Below, piece by piece: positions 1 through 5,370 of a DNA stretch of 7,401 nucleotides (the first letter of the stretch is position 1; every line of letters starts with the position of its first letter). Under the pieces are notes generated by a model. The model did not search any database and was not told where the DNA came from. It saw nothing but the letters and a program-made list of their open reading frames with translations. The translations under genes were made by a program, and so were the position numbers. The stretch is from Bacillota bacterium (GTDB taxonomy: Bacteria; Bacillota; Clostridia; Oscillospirales; QAMX01), in the NCBI GenBank assembly GCA_029778935.1, contig JAKPBM010000030.1:1-7401 (forward strand), given 5' to 3'.

Positions 1-1184
1 GCTTCCACAGGAATCTCGTTGTACACGCGGATGATGATGTCCGCCGCGCGGTCGATCTGTTCCTTTGTGTGGGTGGCGGTGTAGCTTGTCCTGAGCAGGC
101 AGCTTCCTTCCTCGACGGCGGGCGGAAGCACGGGGTTGACATAGACGCCTTCCTCCAAAAGCCTTCTCGTCAGGACCAGCGTACGCATCTCCGTATATGT
201 CATGATGGGGATGATGGCCGTCGTGCTGTTGCCGAAGGGGATGTTGGCGGCTCTCAGGCGCTCGCGCATGTGGTTGGCGTTTTGCTGCAGCCGCTCGACC
301 CGTTCCGGCTCGCTCTTCAAGATGCGCAGGGCCTCCAGCGCCGCAGCCGCGTTGGGCGCGGGGATCGAAGCGCTGAAAATAAAGGGACGGGCTTTGTGAC
401 GGATGTAGTTGATTACCTTCTGGGACGCGACGATACAGCCGCCCAAAGAAGCCAGGGACTTGGAGAACGTCGCCGTGATAATGTCCACCTCGTCCTCGAG
501 CCCGTAGTGGCTGGCGGTGCCGCGGCCGCCCTTGCCGATCATGCCGAGGCCGTGGGCGTCGTCCACCAGCACCGCGGCGTTGTACATTTTCGCCAGGCGG
601 CAGATGTCCGGCAGGTTGGCCAGGTCGCCGCCCATGGAAAACACGCCGTCGGTCACAATCAGTTTGCCGGTTTCTTTGGGCAAGCGGGCCAGAATCCTCT
701 CAAGGTCTTCCATGTCGCTGTGGGCGTACTTCAGGGTTTTCTTCGCAAAGCTGAGCCGGCAGGCATCCACGATACTGGCATGGTTTTCCCGGTCGGAAAT
801 GATGTAGTCATGCATGCCTACCACCGAGGCGATGGCGCCCAGGTTGGTTTGGAACCCGGTGCTGAGTGTCACGGCGGCTTCCTTGCCGAAGAATTCGGCA
901 AGCTCCTTCTCCAGCATCAAATGCAGATCGAGGGTACCGTTTAAAAACCGGGACCCGGAGCAGCCGGTGCCGTACTTTTCGAGCGCGTCCTGCGCCGCGC
1001 GAATCGTCCTGGGGTCAGAAGTCAGACCAAGGTAATTGTTGGAGCCGATCATAATCGTTCTCCGCCCGTCGATGATAACCTCGGTGTCCTGCCGGGATTC
1101 GATCGCGTGGAAATAAGGGTACAGCCCTTCTTCCATTAACTTTTGCGGCGCATCGAACTTTTCGCATTTCTCAAACAGGCTCAT
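1..1184 (-). CDS. Alpha-oxoamine synthase family PLP enzyme, serine palmitoyltransferase-like (partial, C-terminus off window)
   Basis: The reverse strand is open from ATG at 1184-1182 to the left edge, giving 394 codons of a family usually near 400 residues, so only a few residues are missing. GGAAGGAGA lies about 5 nt upstream of the ATG. Fold-type I PLP features are clear: GSRFLNGT at 77-84 followed by H88, the ring-stacking His in ENHASIVD (H135), VDDAHGLG at 207-214 with the cofactor Asp and H211, the Schiff-base lysine in TFSKS (K242), and a likely carboxylate-binding Arg in LLRTSY (R365). The family condenses an acyl-CoA with an amino acid, releasing CoA and usually CO2, in the cytosol. 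FSKSLASLGG, RPFIFSAS and VYVNPVLPP recall bacterial serine palmitoyltransferases, notably the Bacteroides type, more than BioF (FGKGFG) or Kbl (LGKALGG). This comparison is from memory. Automatic annotation may call it glycine C-acetyltransferase or 8-amino-7-oxononanoate synthase. Family is secure; substrate is not. It is divergent from the SDR gene. Confidence 0.93.
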   Translation of the reverse strand, partial: MSLFEKCEKFDAPQKLMEEGLYPYFHAIESRQDTEVIIDGRRTIMIGSNNYLGLTSDPRTIRAAQDALEKYGTGCSGSRFLNGTLDLHLMLEKELAEFFGKEAAVTLSTGFQTNLGAIASVVGMHDYIISDRENHASIVDACRLSFAKKTLKYAHSDMEDLERILARLPKETGKLIVTDGVFSMGGDLANLPDICRLAKMYNAAVLVDDAHGLGMIGKGGRGTASHYGLEDEVDIITATFSKSLASLGGCIVASQKVINYIRHKARPFIFSASIPAPNAAAALEALRILKSEPERVERLQQNANHMRERLRAANIPFGNSTTAIIPIMTYTEMRTLVLTRRLLEEGVYVNPVLPPAVEEGSCLLRTSYTATHTKEQIDRAADIIIRVYNEIPVE

Positions 1185-1238
1185 TTTCTCTCCTTCCTCT
1201 CGCCGGCAGATTCTGTATCCGGACAAGAATTTAATTAT

Positions 1239-1267
1239 ATTATACCAGTTTGCGTTGCAATTTGCCA
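1239..1267 (-). promoter_or_regulatory. Candidate promoter of the oxoamine synthase gene (extended -10)
   Basis: On the minus strand a perfect TATAAT (1244-1239) is preceded by TGG, giving an extended -10 TGnTATAAT. A weak -35, TGGCAA (1267-1262), lies 17 nt upstream. The start would fall near 1232, leaving a leader of about 50 nt before the ATG at 1184. A weak -35 with an extended -10 is a familiar sigma-A arrangement. The call rests on sequence match and position only. Confidence 0.65.
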
Positions 1268-1284
1268 TGGAAACATGGTATTAT
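1255..1284 (+). promoter_or_regulatory. Candidate promoter of the SDR-pepV operon
   Basis: TTGCAA (1255-1260) and TATTAT (1279-1284) are separated by 18 nt and would start transcription near 1291, about 25 nt before the GTG start codon. The -35 lies between the -10 and -35 of the divergent minus-strand promoter, so the two would compete for polymerase. An inverted repeat, CCATG-gaaa-CATGG (1265-1278), fills much of the spacer and could be an operator. TTGCCA (1262-1267) with TTTTAT (1284-1289), spaced 16 nt, is an alternative reading. Confidence 0.5.
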
Positions 1285-1300
1285 TTTATCAGAAATTTTC

Positions 1301-1318
1301 AAAGGAGGATTTGACGTG
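1301..1318 (+). promoter_or_regulatory. Ribosome binding site fixing a GTG start for the SDR
   Basis: AAAGGAGG (1301-1308) sits 7 nt before GTG at 1316-1318. An in-frame ATG at 1250 would give 22 extra residues, but it has no Shine-Dalgarno sequence, lies upstream of the predicted transcription start and would put residues before the usual SDR N-terminus. The GTG start is therefore preferred. Confidence 0.85.
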
Positions 1319-2128
1319 TCGCATACCGGGAAAGTGTGCCTGGTGACGGGGGCGTCGTCGGGCATCGGCAAAGCAGCCGCACGCTTGCTTTCCGAAAAAG
1401 GCTGTGTCGTTTACGGCACGTCCCGAAAAATCCCCGCCGGGGAAGTGGTACAGGAAGGCGCCGTTTCCATGATCGCGCTGGATACGACAGACCCCCGTTC
1501 CGTCGAACAGGCCGTGCGACTTGTCGTCGAAAGGGAAGGAAAAATCGACATACTGGTAAACAACGCCGGTTCCGGCATTGCCGGGCCGCTGGAAGAAACG
1601 GAAGAAACCGCCGCCATAGGGCAGATGGACGTAAATTTCTTCGGCCCCTGGCGCATGATAAAGGCGGTGCTGCCCGTTATGCGCCAAAACGGCGGCGGAA
1701 GGATTGTAAATGTCGGTTCCGTGGCGACGTGGGTGCCCATTCCGTTTCAGACGTTTTACTCGGCGTCCAAATCGGCCCTTTCGGCGCTGACGGAGGGGCT
1801 GGCCATGGAAGTAAAGCCCTTCGGCATCCAATGCGCCATGGTGGACCCCGGCGACACAAAGACGGAGTTCACCGCCCGAAGGCGGCGCACGACTTTCGAT
1901 GAAAGCGTCTACGCCGGCCGCTATGCCGCCTCTTTGGCCCGCATGGAAAAAGACGAGCAGAACGGCACGCCGCCGGAAGTGGTGGCGAAAACCATCGTGA
2001 AGGTGGCGCTTGCAAAGCGGATGCCGGCGCGGAAAGCCGTCGGGACAGGGTATAAGCTGATCTGCGTTTTGGCGCGCATATTGCCGCTGCGCCTGAAACG
2101 AGCGCTCATCGGCAAACTGTACGCATAG
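1316..2128 (+). CDS. Classical short-chain dehydrogenase/reductase (SDR family oxidoreductase)
   Basis: The product is 270 residues from the GTG start, normal for a classical SDR. It shows TGASSGIG at 11-18 (dinucleotide-binding turn), an Arg in GTSRK after the second strand (R37) that suggests NADP(H), NNAG at 82-85, N107, the catalytic Ser in VGSVATW (S135), YSASK with Y148 and K152, and the PGDTKTEF segment from P178. The family reduces ketones or oxidises alcohols in the cytosol. The C-terminal 25 or so residues are basic and hydrophobic, which might allow membrane contact. MEVKPFGIQ after the active-site helix recalls 3-ketodihydrosphingosine reductases and retinol-type SDRs, but similar sequence occurs in many SDRs. 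It leads a four-gene operon, with pepV starting 13 nt after its stop. Its divergent neighbour makes a beta-ketoamine-type product if truly SPT-like, so a role as its reductase is attractive but unproven. Confidence 0.93.
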   Translation: MSHTGKVCLVTGASSGIGKAAARLLSEKGCVVYGTSRKIPAGEVVQEGAVSMIALDTTDPRSVEQAVRLVVEREGKIDILVNNAGSGIAGPLEETEETAAIGQMDVNFFGPWRMIKAVLPVMRQNGGGRIVNVGSVATWVPIPFQTFYSASKSALSALTEGLAMEVKPFGIQCAMVDPGDTKTEFTARRRRTTFDESVYAGRYAASLARMEKDEQNGTPPEVVAKTIVKVALAKRMPARKAVGTGYKLICVLARILPLRLKRALIGKLYA

Positions 2129-2141
2129 AAAGGGAGATTGC

Positions 2142-3542
2142 ATGGACAGTATCAGAGCGTACGCACGGGACGAAGCCACTTTGTCCGCGGCGAAAGCAAG
2201 ACTTTCCGAGCTGGTGCGGATACCCAGCGTAGGCGCGCCGGCGGAAGGCCCGTTTCCCTTCGGCAGGGAAGCCGCGCGGGTGCTGGAAGCGGCCCTGTCG
2301 ATTGGCCAGAAAGCAGGTTTTGTTACGGAGAATCACGATTATTACTGCGGAAGCGTGATTCTGCCCGGCGAAGGGGAGGGGGAAGTGGGCATCATCTGTC
2401 ATCTGGACGTGGTGCCCGCCGGCAGCGGCTGGATATATCCCCCCTTTGAGCTGACGGAAAAAGACGGGCTGCTCATTGGCCGCGGGGCGGAGGACAATAA
2501 AGGCTCCGTCGTGGCGGCGCTGGCGGCTATGGAGTATCTGAAAATGAGCAATGTCAAACTGCCTTTCTCCGTGCGGCTGATTCTGGGCTGCAATGAGGAA
2601 AGCGGCATGGAGGATCTGCCTTATTTCCTGAAAGTCCGCAAGGCGCCCTTCTTCTCCTTTACGCCGGACAGCGACTACCCCGTCTGCCACGGCGAAAAAG
2701 GTATTGCCGAGATGGAGCTGAACCTGGGCTGCGCGGGCGACGAGATTTTGGACATCTCCGGCGGCATGGCTTCCAACGCCGTGGCCGACAAGGCGGAGAT
2801 TTTATTGGTGGAAAGCTGCGCCAAAAGGCTTCCGGAAGTATTGCCCGAGGGGATTTCCGTGGAAAAGACGGCGGCGGGCGTGTTTGTCCGCGCGGCCGGC
2901 AAAGCGGCCCACGCGGCCAAGCCCGAAGGCTCCGTCAACGCCATCGGCCTCTTGGCCTCGTTTCTGACAGATTTTGAAATTCTTAACCAGGAAAGCCGCC
3001 AGGCCAAAGCCTTCGCCTATCTGAAGAAGGTATTGGCCGATTACTACGGCGAAGGGCTGGGCATCGCCGCTTCCGACGAGAAAATGGGCAGCCTGACGTG
3101 CATTGGCGGCCTGATCCGTCTGCAAAACGGCTGTATAATGCAGAACTTCAACATCCGCTACCCCGTTTCGGCCAATATGCAGGAGCTGTTTGAACACGCA
3201 AGGAAGCTCGCCGAAGCGGAAGGGCTGGAACTCACCCTCCCGCGGGACTCGAAAGGCTATTACTTCTCGCCCGACCGGCCGGAAATCGCCGCGCTGACCA
3301 GAGCCTGCGAAGAAGCCCTGGGCAAAAAGATGCAGCCTTATGTTATGGGCGGCGGCACGTACGCCCGCGTGTTCCCCGATACGGTGGCCTTCGGCATCGG
3401 TACGGGGGAGGAGCCGACGGCCCTCGGCCCCGGCCGCGGCGGCGCCCACCAGCGGGACGAGTATATCAAGGTGGATACCCTGGCATTAGGAACTGAGGTT
3501 ATAACGCGGGCTCTTCTGGAACTGGCCGCGTTAAAAAAATAA
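2142..3542 (+). CDS. pepV: PepV/Sapep-type M20 family dipeptidase
   Basis: This 466-residue protein matches PepV-like Xaa-dipeptidases in length and layout. The two-zinc site of family M20 is visible: ICHLDV (H87 and catalytic-support D89), GRGAEDNKG with bridging D118, NEESG with general base E152 and ligand E153, TPDSDYP with D176, and H436 in GGAHQRDE. A lid-domain His in KAAHAAKPEGS (H257) fits the residue that contacts substrate in PepV, and GGGTYAR at 403-409 is typical of the group. It should hydrolyse dipeptides with a broad N-terminal residue range in the cytosol, recycling peptide amino acids. ATG at 2142 has GGGAGA about 6 nt upstream. It lies 13 nt after the SDR stop and its own stop overlaps the next gene's TAAGGAGG, consistent with co-transcription. 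No missing catalytic residue was seen. An acetyl-amino-acid deacylase function is the main alternative. Confidence 0.93.
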   Translation: MDSIRAYARDEATLSAAKARLSELVRIPSVGAPAEGPFPFGREAARVLEAALSIGQKAGFVTENHDYYCGSVILPGEGEGEVGIICHLDVVPAGSGWIYPPFELTEKDGLLIGRGAEDNKGSVVAALAAMEYLKMSNVKLPFSVRLILGCNEESGMEDLPYFLKVRKAPFFSFTPDSDYPVCHGEKGIAEMELNLGCAGDEILDISGGMASNAVADKAEILLVESCAKRLPEVLPEGISVEKTAAGVFVRAAGKAAHAAKPEGSVNAIGLLASFLTDFEILNQESRQAKAFAYLKKVLADYYGEGLGIAASDEKMGSLTCIGGLIRLQNGCIMQNFNIRYPVSANMQELFEHARKLAEAEGLELTLPRDSKGYYFSPDRPEIAALTRACEEALGKKMQPYVMGGGTYARVFPDTVAFGIGTGEEPTALGPGRGGAHQRDEYIKVDTLALGTEVITRALLELAALKK

Positions 3543-3561
3543 GGAGGAAAGGTGGATTCCT

Positions 3562-3870
3562 ATGGCAGTCAAAGGTTATACGAGAGAGCAGATGCAGGAA
3601 GTAATGCACAAGCGGCGCATCCGTACGTTTTACATCGTGATCGCATTGATGGCGTTGCTGTCAGTGCTGAACGTGGTGTTTACTCTGGTGGGCATCGGCG
3701 CCCTTGCTTTCGTGACCCTTCTGATTTTCCTTTTCCTGTTTGTCATCTACGTCCGCGGCGTGGACGCGCTGGATGAGGAAGGCCATAACCCGAAGCAGTT
3801 CAAGCTGCTCAAATGGATCTTGCTGCTTGTATTCGTTGTTACCTTTGCCCTTGCCGTGTTGAGCATGTAA
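3562..3870 (+). CDS. Small three-helix integral membrane protein, function unknown
   Basis: I do not recognise this 102-residue protein. It starts with a charged amphipathic stretch (residues 1-22, with KRR at 17-19) and then shows three hydrophobic segments at about 23-44, 47-64 and 83-101. A polar loop at about 65-82 (RGVDALDEEGHNPKQF) separates helices 2 and 3. By the positive-inside tendency the N-terminus and this loop are probably cytoplasmic, but helices 1 and 2 are nearly continuous and topology is uncertain. GGAGG (3543-3547) lies 14 nt upstream and a nearer AAAGGTGG (3548-3555) lies 6 nt upstream of ATG at 3562. The coding reading is supported by the hydrophobic pattern, the upstream signal and the tight position between pepV and the TIM-barrel gene. 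GTG at 3552 starts a different frame and is rejected. Confidence 0.8.
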   Translation: MAVKGYTREQMQEVMHKRRIRTFYIVIALMALLSVLNVVFTLVGIGALAFVTLLIFLFLFVIYVRGVDALDEEGHNPKQFKLLKWILLLVFVVTFALAVLSM

Positions 3871-3895
3871 CCTCTGAAACGAAGGAGACAGTTGA

Positions 3896-4753
3896 ATGAA
3901 AACCAGTATCACCTCCTACAGCTATCACCAGCTGTTCAAACAGGGCTTCACAGTGTTTGACGCCATCGACCATGCCGCTTCCATCGGCGCCGACGGGTTC
4001 GAGTTTACCGAGCTGACCCCGCCGGAAGGAAAAACCAAAATCGAGTACGCCAAAGAGCTGCGGGAGTACGCCGCTTCCAAGGGGCTGCCCATCGTGGCCT
4101 ACGCCATCGGCGCCAACTTCCTGCAGCAGGATCAGGAAGCGGAAATCGCCCGTGTGAAGGCGGAAGTGGACGTGGCCGAGGCTCTGGGCTGCCCGGTCAT
4201 GCGCCACGACGTCGCCTGGGGATTCCCCGACTGGTACCAGGGCGTGCGTACATACGGCAGCGTGCTGCCCATTCTGGCAAAAGGCATCCGCGCGGTGACG
4301 GAATACGCCGCAAAGAAGGGCATCCGCACCTGCTCGGAAAACCACGGCCTGTTCTTCCAGGAGCCTGACCGGGTCATCGCCATGGTGGAGGCGGTGAACC
4401 ACGTAAACTACGGCGTTCTGTGCGACTTTGGCAACTTCCTCTTTGCCGATCAGGACAGCGCGCTGGCAGTGAGCAAGGTCGCCCCCGTGACGTTCCACGT
4501 CCATGCCAAAGACTTCCTCTTTAAACCCGGCCAGGAAGAGCATCCCGGCGCTGGCTGGGCGGAAAGCCGCGGCAAAAACTACCTCCGCGCCACGATTATC
4601 GGCCACGGCGCCGTGCCCGTGCGGCAAAACGTCCGGATTTTGAAGACGGCCGGGTATGACGGGTACATCACTGTCGAGTTCGAAGGCCTGGAAAACACCC
4701 TGCGGGCTATCGAAATCGGCCACGCCAACCTGAAAAAGTACATTCAGCAGTAA
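3896..4753 (+). CDS. Sugar phosphate isomerase/epimerase-like TIM-barrel protein (AP endonuclease 2 superfamily)
   Basis: The 285-residue product has the layout of xylose-isomerase-like TIM barrels. Probable divalent-metal ligands at the ends of strands are E148 (CSENHG), D177 (CDFGNF), H203 (HVHAKD) and E261 (TVEFEG), the Glu-Asp-His-Glu set of IolE/IolI, hydroxypyruvate isomerase and ketose 3-epimerases. ADGFEFTEL near residue 32 and MRHDVAWG near 102 fit early-barrel substrate-binding positions. The sequence predicts cytosolic isomerisation, epimerisation or dehydration of a sugar or polyol; the substrate cannot be read from it. GAAGGAGA (3881-3888) lies 7 nt before ATG at 3896, and the gap to the membrane-protein stop is 25 bp. 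It is the last gene before a strong terminator. No sugar transporter or kinase is nearby to hint at the substrate. Confidence 0.9.
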   Translation: MKTSITSYSYHQLFKQGFTVFDAIDHAASIGADGFEFTELTPPEGKTKIEYAKELREYAASKGLPIVAYAIGANFLQQDQEAEIARVKAEVDVAEALGCPVMRHDVAWGFPDWYQGVRTYGSVLPILAKGIRAVTEYAAKKGIRTCSENHGLFFQEPDRVIAMVEAVNHVNYGVLCDFGNFLFADQDSALAVSKVAPVTFHVHAKDFLFKPGQEEHPGAGWAESRGKNYLRATIIGHGAVPVRQNVRILKTAGYDGYITVEFEGLENTLRAIEIGHANLKKYIQQ

Positions 4754-4769
4754 GTATACCGCATATGCG

Positions 4770-4802
4770 AAAAGCCGCCCGAACGGTTCGGGCGGCTTTT
4801 TT
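4770..4802 (+). terminator. Intrinsic terminator after the TIM-barrel gene
   Basis: A 10-bp perfect GC-rich stem, GCCGCCCGAA (4774-4783) against TTCGGGCGGC (4787-4796), has a 3-nt loop and is followed by six T residues (4797-4802). Four A residues before the stem (4770-4773) could extend pairing with the T tract. It begins about 16 nt after the stop codon and closes the SDR operon. The palindrome CGCATATGCG (4760-4769) lies directly upstream and has no clear role. Confidence 0.95.
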
Positions 4803-4839
4803 GCTTGGCAAAAGCTCGTTGTAAACTTTGCCGCCGGTC

Positions 4840-4868
4840 TTTACAAATGGACACCGGTTCTGTATAAT
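4840..4868 (+). promoter_or_regulatory. Strong sigma-A-type promoter of the ACT/PLP-enzyme operon
   Basis: TTTACA (4840-4845) and a perfect TATAAT (4863-4868) are separated by the optimal 17 nt. Transcription would begin near 4875 and give a leader of about 58 nt before the ATG at 4933. It lies just downstream of the previous operon's terminator, which fits an independent transcription unit. Confidence 0.85.
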
Positions 4869-4888
4869 ATACATAATATTCCTCTTAT

Positions 4889-4905
4889 ATTGAAACCCTT
4901 TCAAT
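4889..4905. promoter_or_regulatory. Perfect inverted repeat in the leader (candidate operator)
   Basis: ATTGAAA (4889-4895) and TTTCAAT (4899-4905) form an exact 7-bp inverted repeat around ccc. It lies about 15 to 31 nt after the predicted start, a place where a bound repressor would block transcription. The AT-rich arms and 3-nt loop would make only a weak RNA hairpin, so a DNA operator for a dimeric regulator is more likely. I do not recognise the cognate regulator. Confidence 0.45.
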
Positions 4906-4932
4906 CAAGTTCACGGCCAAGGAGGCATCTTC

Positions 4933-5370
4933 ATGTATACATTCGACCAGATCTCCGTTTTCGTTATCAACCGCCCCGGACGCATCAGCCATGTGACCGG
5001 CATTCTCACGGAAAACGATATTGACATCCGCGCTTTGTCCATGGTGGACACGACGGATTTTTCCATACTTCGCCTGATTGTCGACAAGCCCGAGCAGGCG
5101 GAAGCGGCCCTGCGCGAAAAGGGCCTGACCGTTAAGAAAACCCCCGTCATCGCGTGCAAGCTGGACGATGCGCCCGGCTCTCTCCACCGCATGATGGAAA
5201 AGCTGCGGGACAGCCAGATGATGGTGGAATACACTTACGCCATGATTCCCCGCAAGGGAGACTCGGCCTGCATCGTCCTCCGACTGGACAATCCCCAGGC
5301 GGCGGCCAACATTCTGATGGCCCACGGCTTCGAGCTGATGACCCAGGAGGAAATTTCCACCCGTGGATAG
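4933..5370 (+). CDS. Tandem ACT-domain protein
   Basis: This 145-residue protein consists almost wholly of two ACT domains. The first spans about 1-70, with its ligand-loop motif NRPGRISHVTGIL at 13-25. The second spans about 72-142, with DAPGSLHRMMEKL at 79-91. The Pro-Gly plus following helix in each is the usual amino-acid-binding face between ACT subunits. There is no catalytic or DNA-binding domain, so it is probably a free-standing cytosolic amino-acid sensor or regulatory subunit. Similar Bacillota proteins are often labelled as acetolactate synthase-like or found beside phenylacetate-CoA ligase genes. AAGGAGG (4919-4925) lies 7 nt before ATG at 4933. Its last 8 bases overlap the next gene, which points to coupled translation and possibly to control of that enzyme. 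The ligand is unknown. Confidence 0.9.
   Translation: MYTFDQISVFVINRPGRISHVTGILTENDIDIRALSMVDTTDFSILRLIVDKPEQAEAALREKGLTVKKTPVIACKLDDAPGSLHRMMEKLRDSQMMVEYTYAMIPRKGDSACIVLRLDNPQAAANILMAHGFELMTQEEISTRG

Noticed and set aside
69..944. 291-residue open frame on the plus strand
   Set aside because: It lies entirely antisense to the oxoamine synthase, which has full family motifs and a ribosome site; the frame is a by-product of GC-rich codon use.
1..1184. Oxoamine synthase plus SDR as a Kbl/threonine dehydrogenase pair
   Set aside because: The SDR is a short classical type with TGASSGIG and YSASK, unlike medium-chain or extended-SDR threonine dehydrogenases, and the synthase lacks the Kbl-like LGKALGG active-site string.
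1289..2179. 296-residue open frame on the minus strand
   Set aside because: It is antisense to the SDR and the start of pepV, with His/Arg-rich composition typical of shadow frames and no recognisable domain.
3552..3776. GTG-started frame close behind GGAGG after pepV
   Set aside because: It lacks a coherent protein pattern, while the overlapping frame from 3562 encodes a clean three-helix membrane protein that ends just before the next ribosome site.
3839..4723. 294-residue open frame on the minus strand
   Set aside because: It is antisense to the TIM-barrel gene, whose metal-ligand motifs and start signals are clear.
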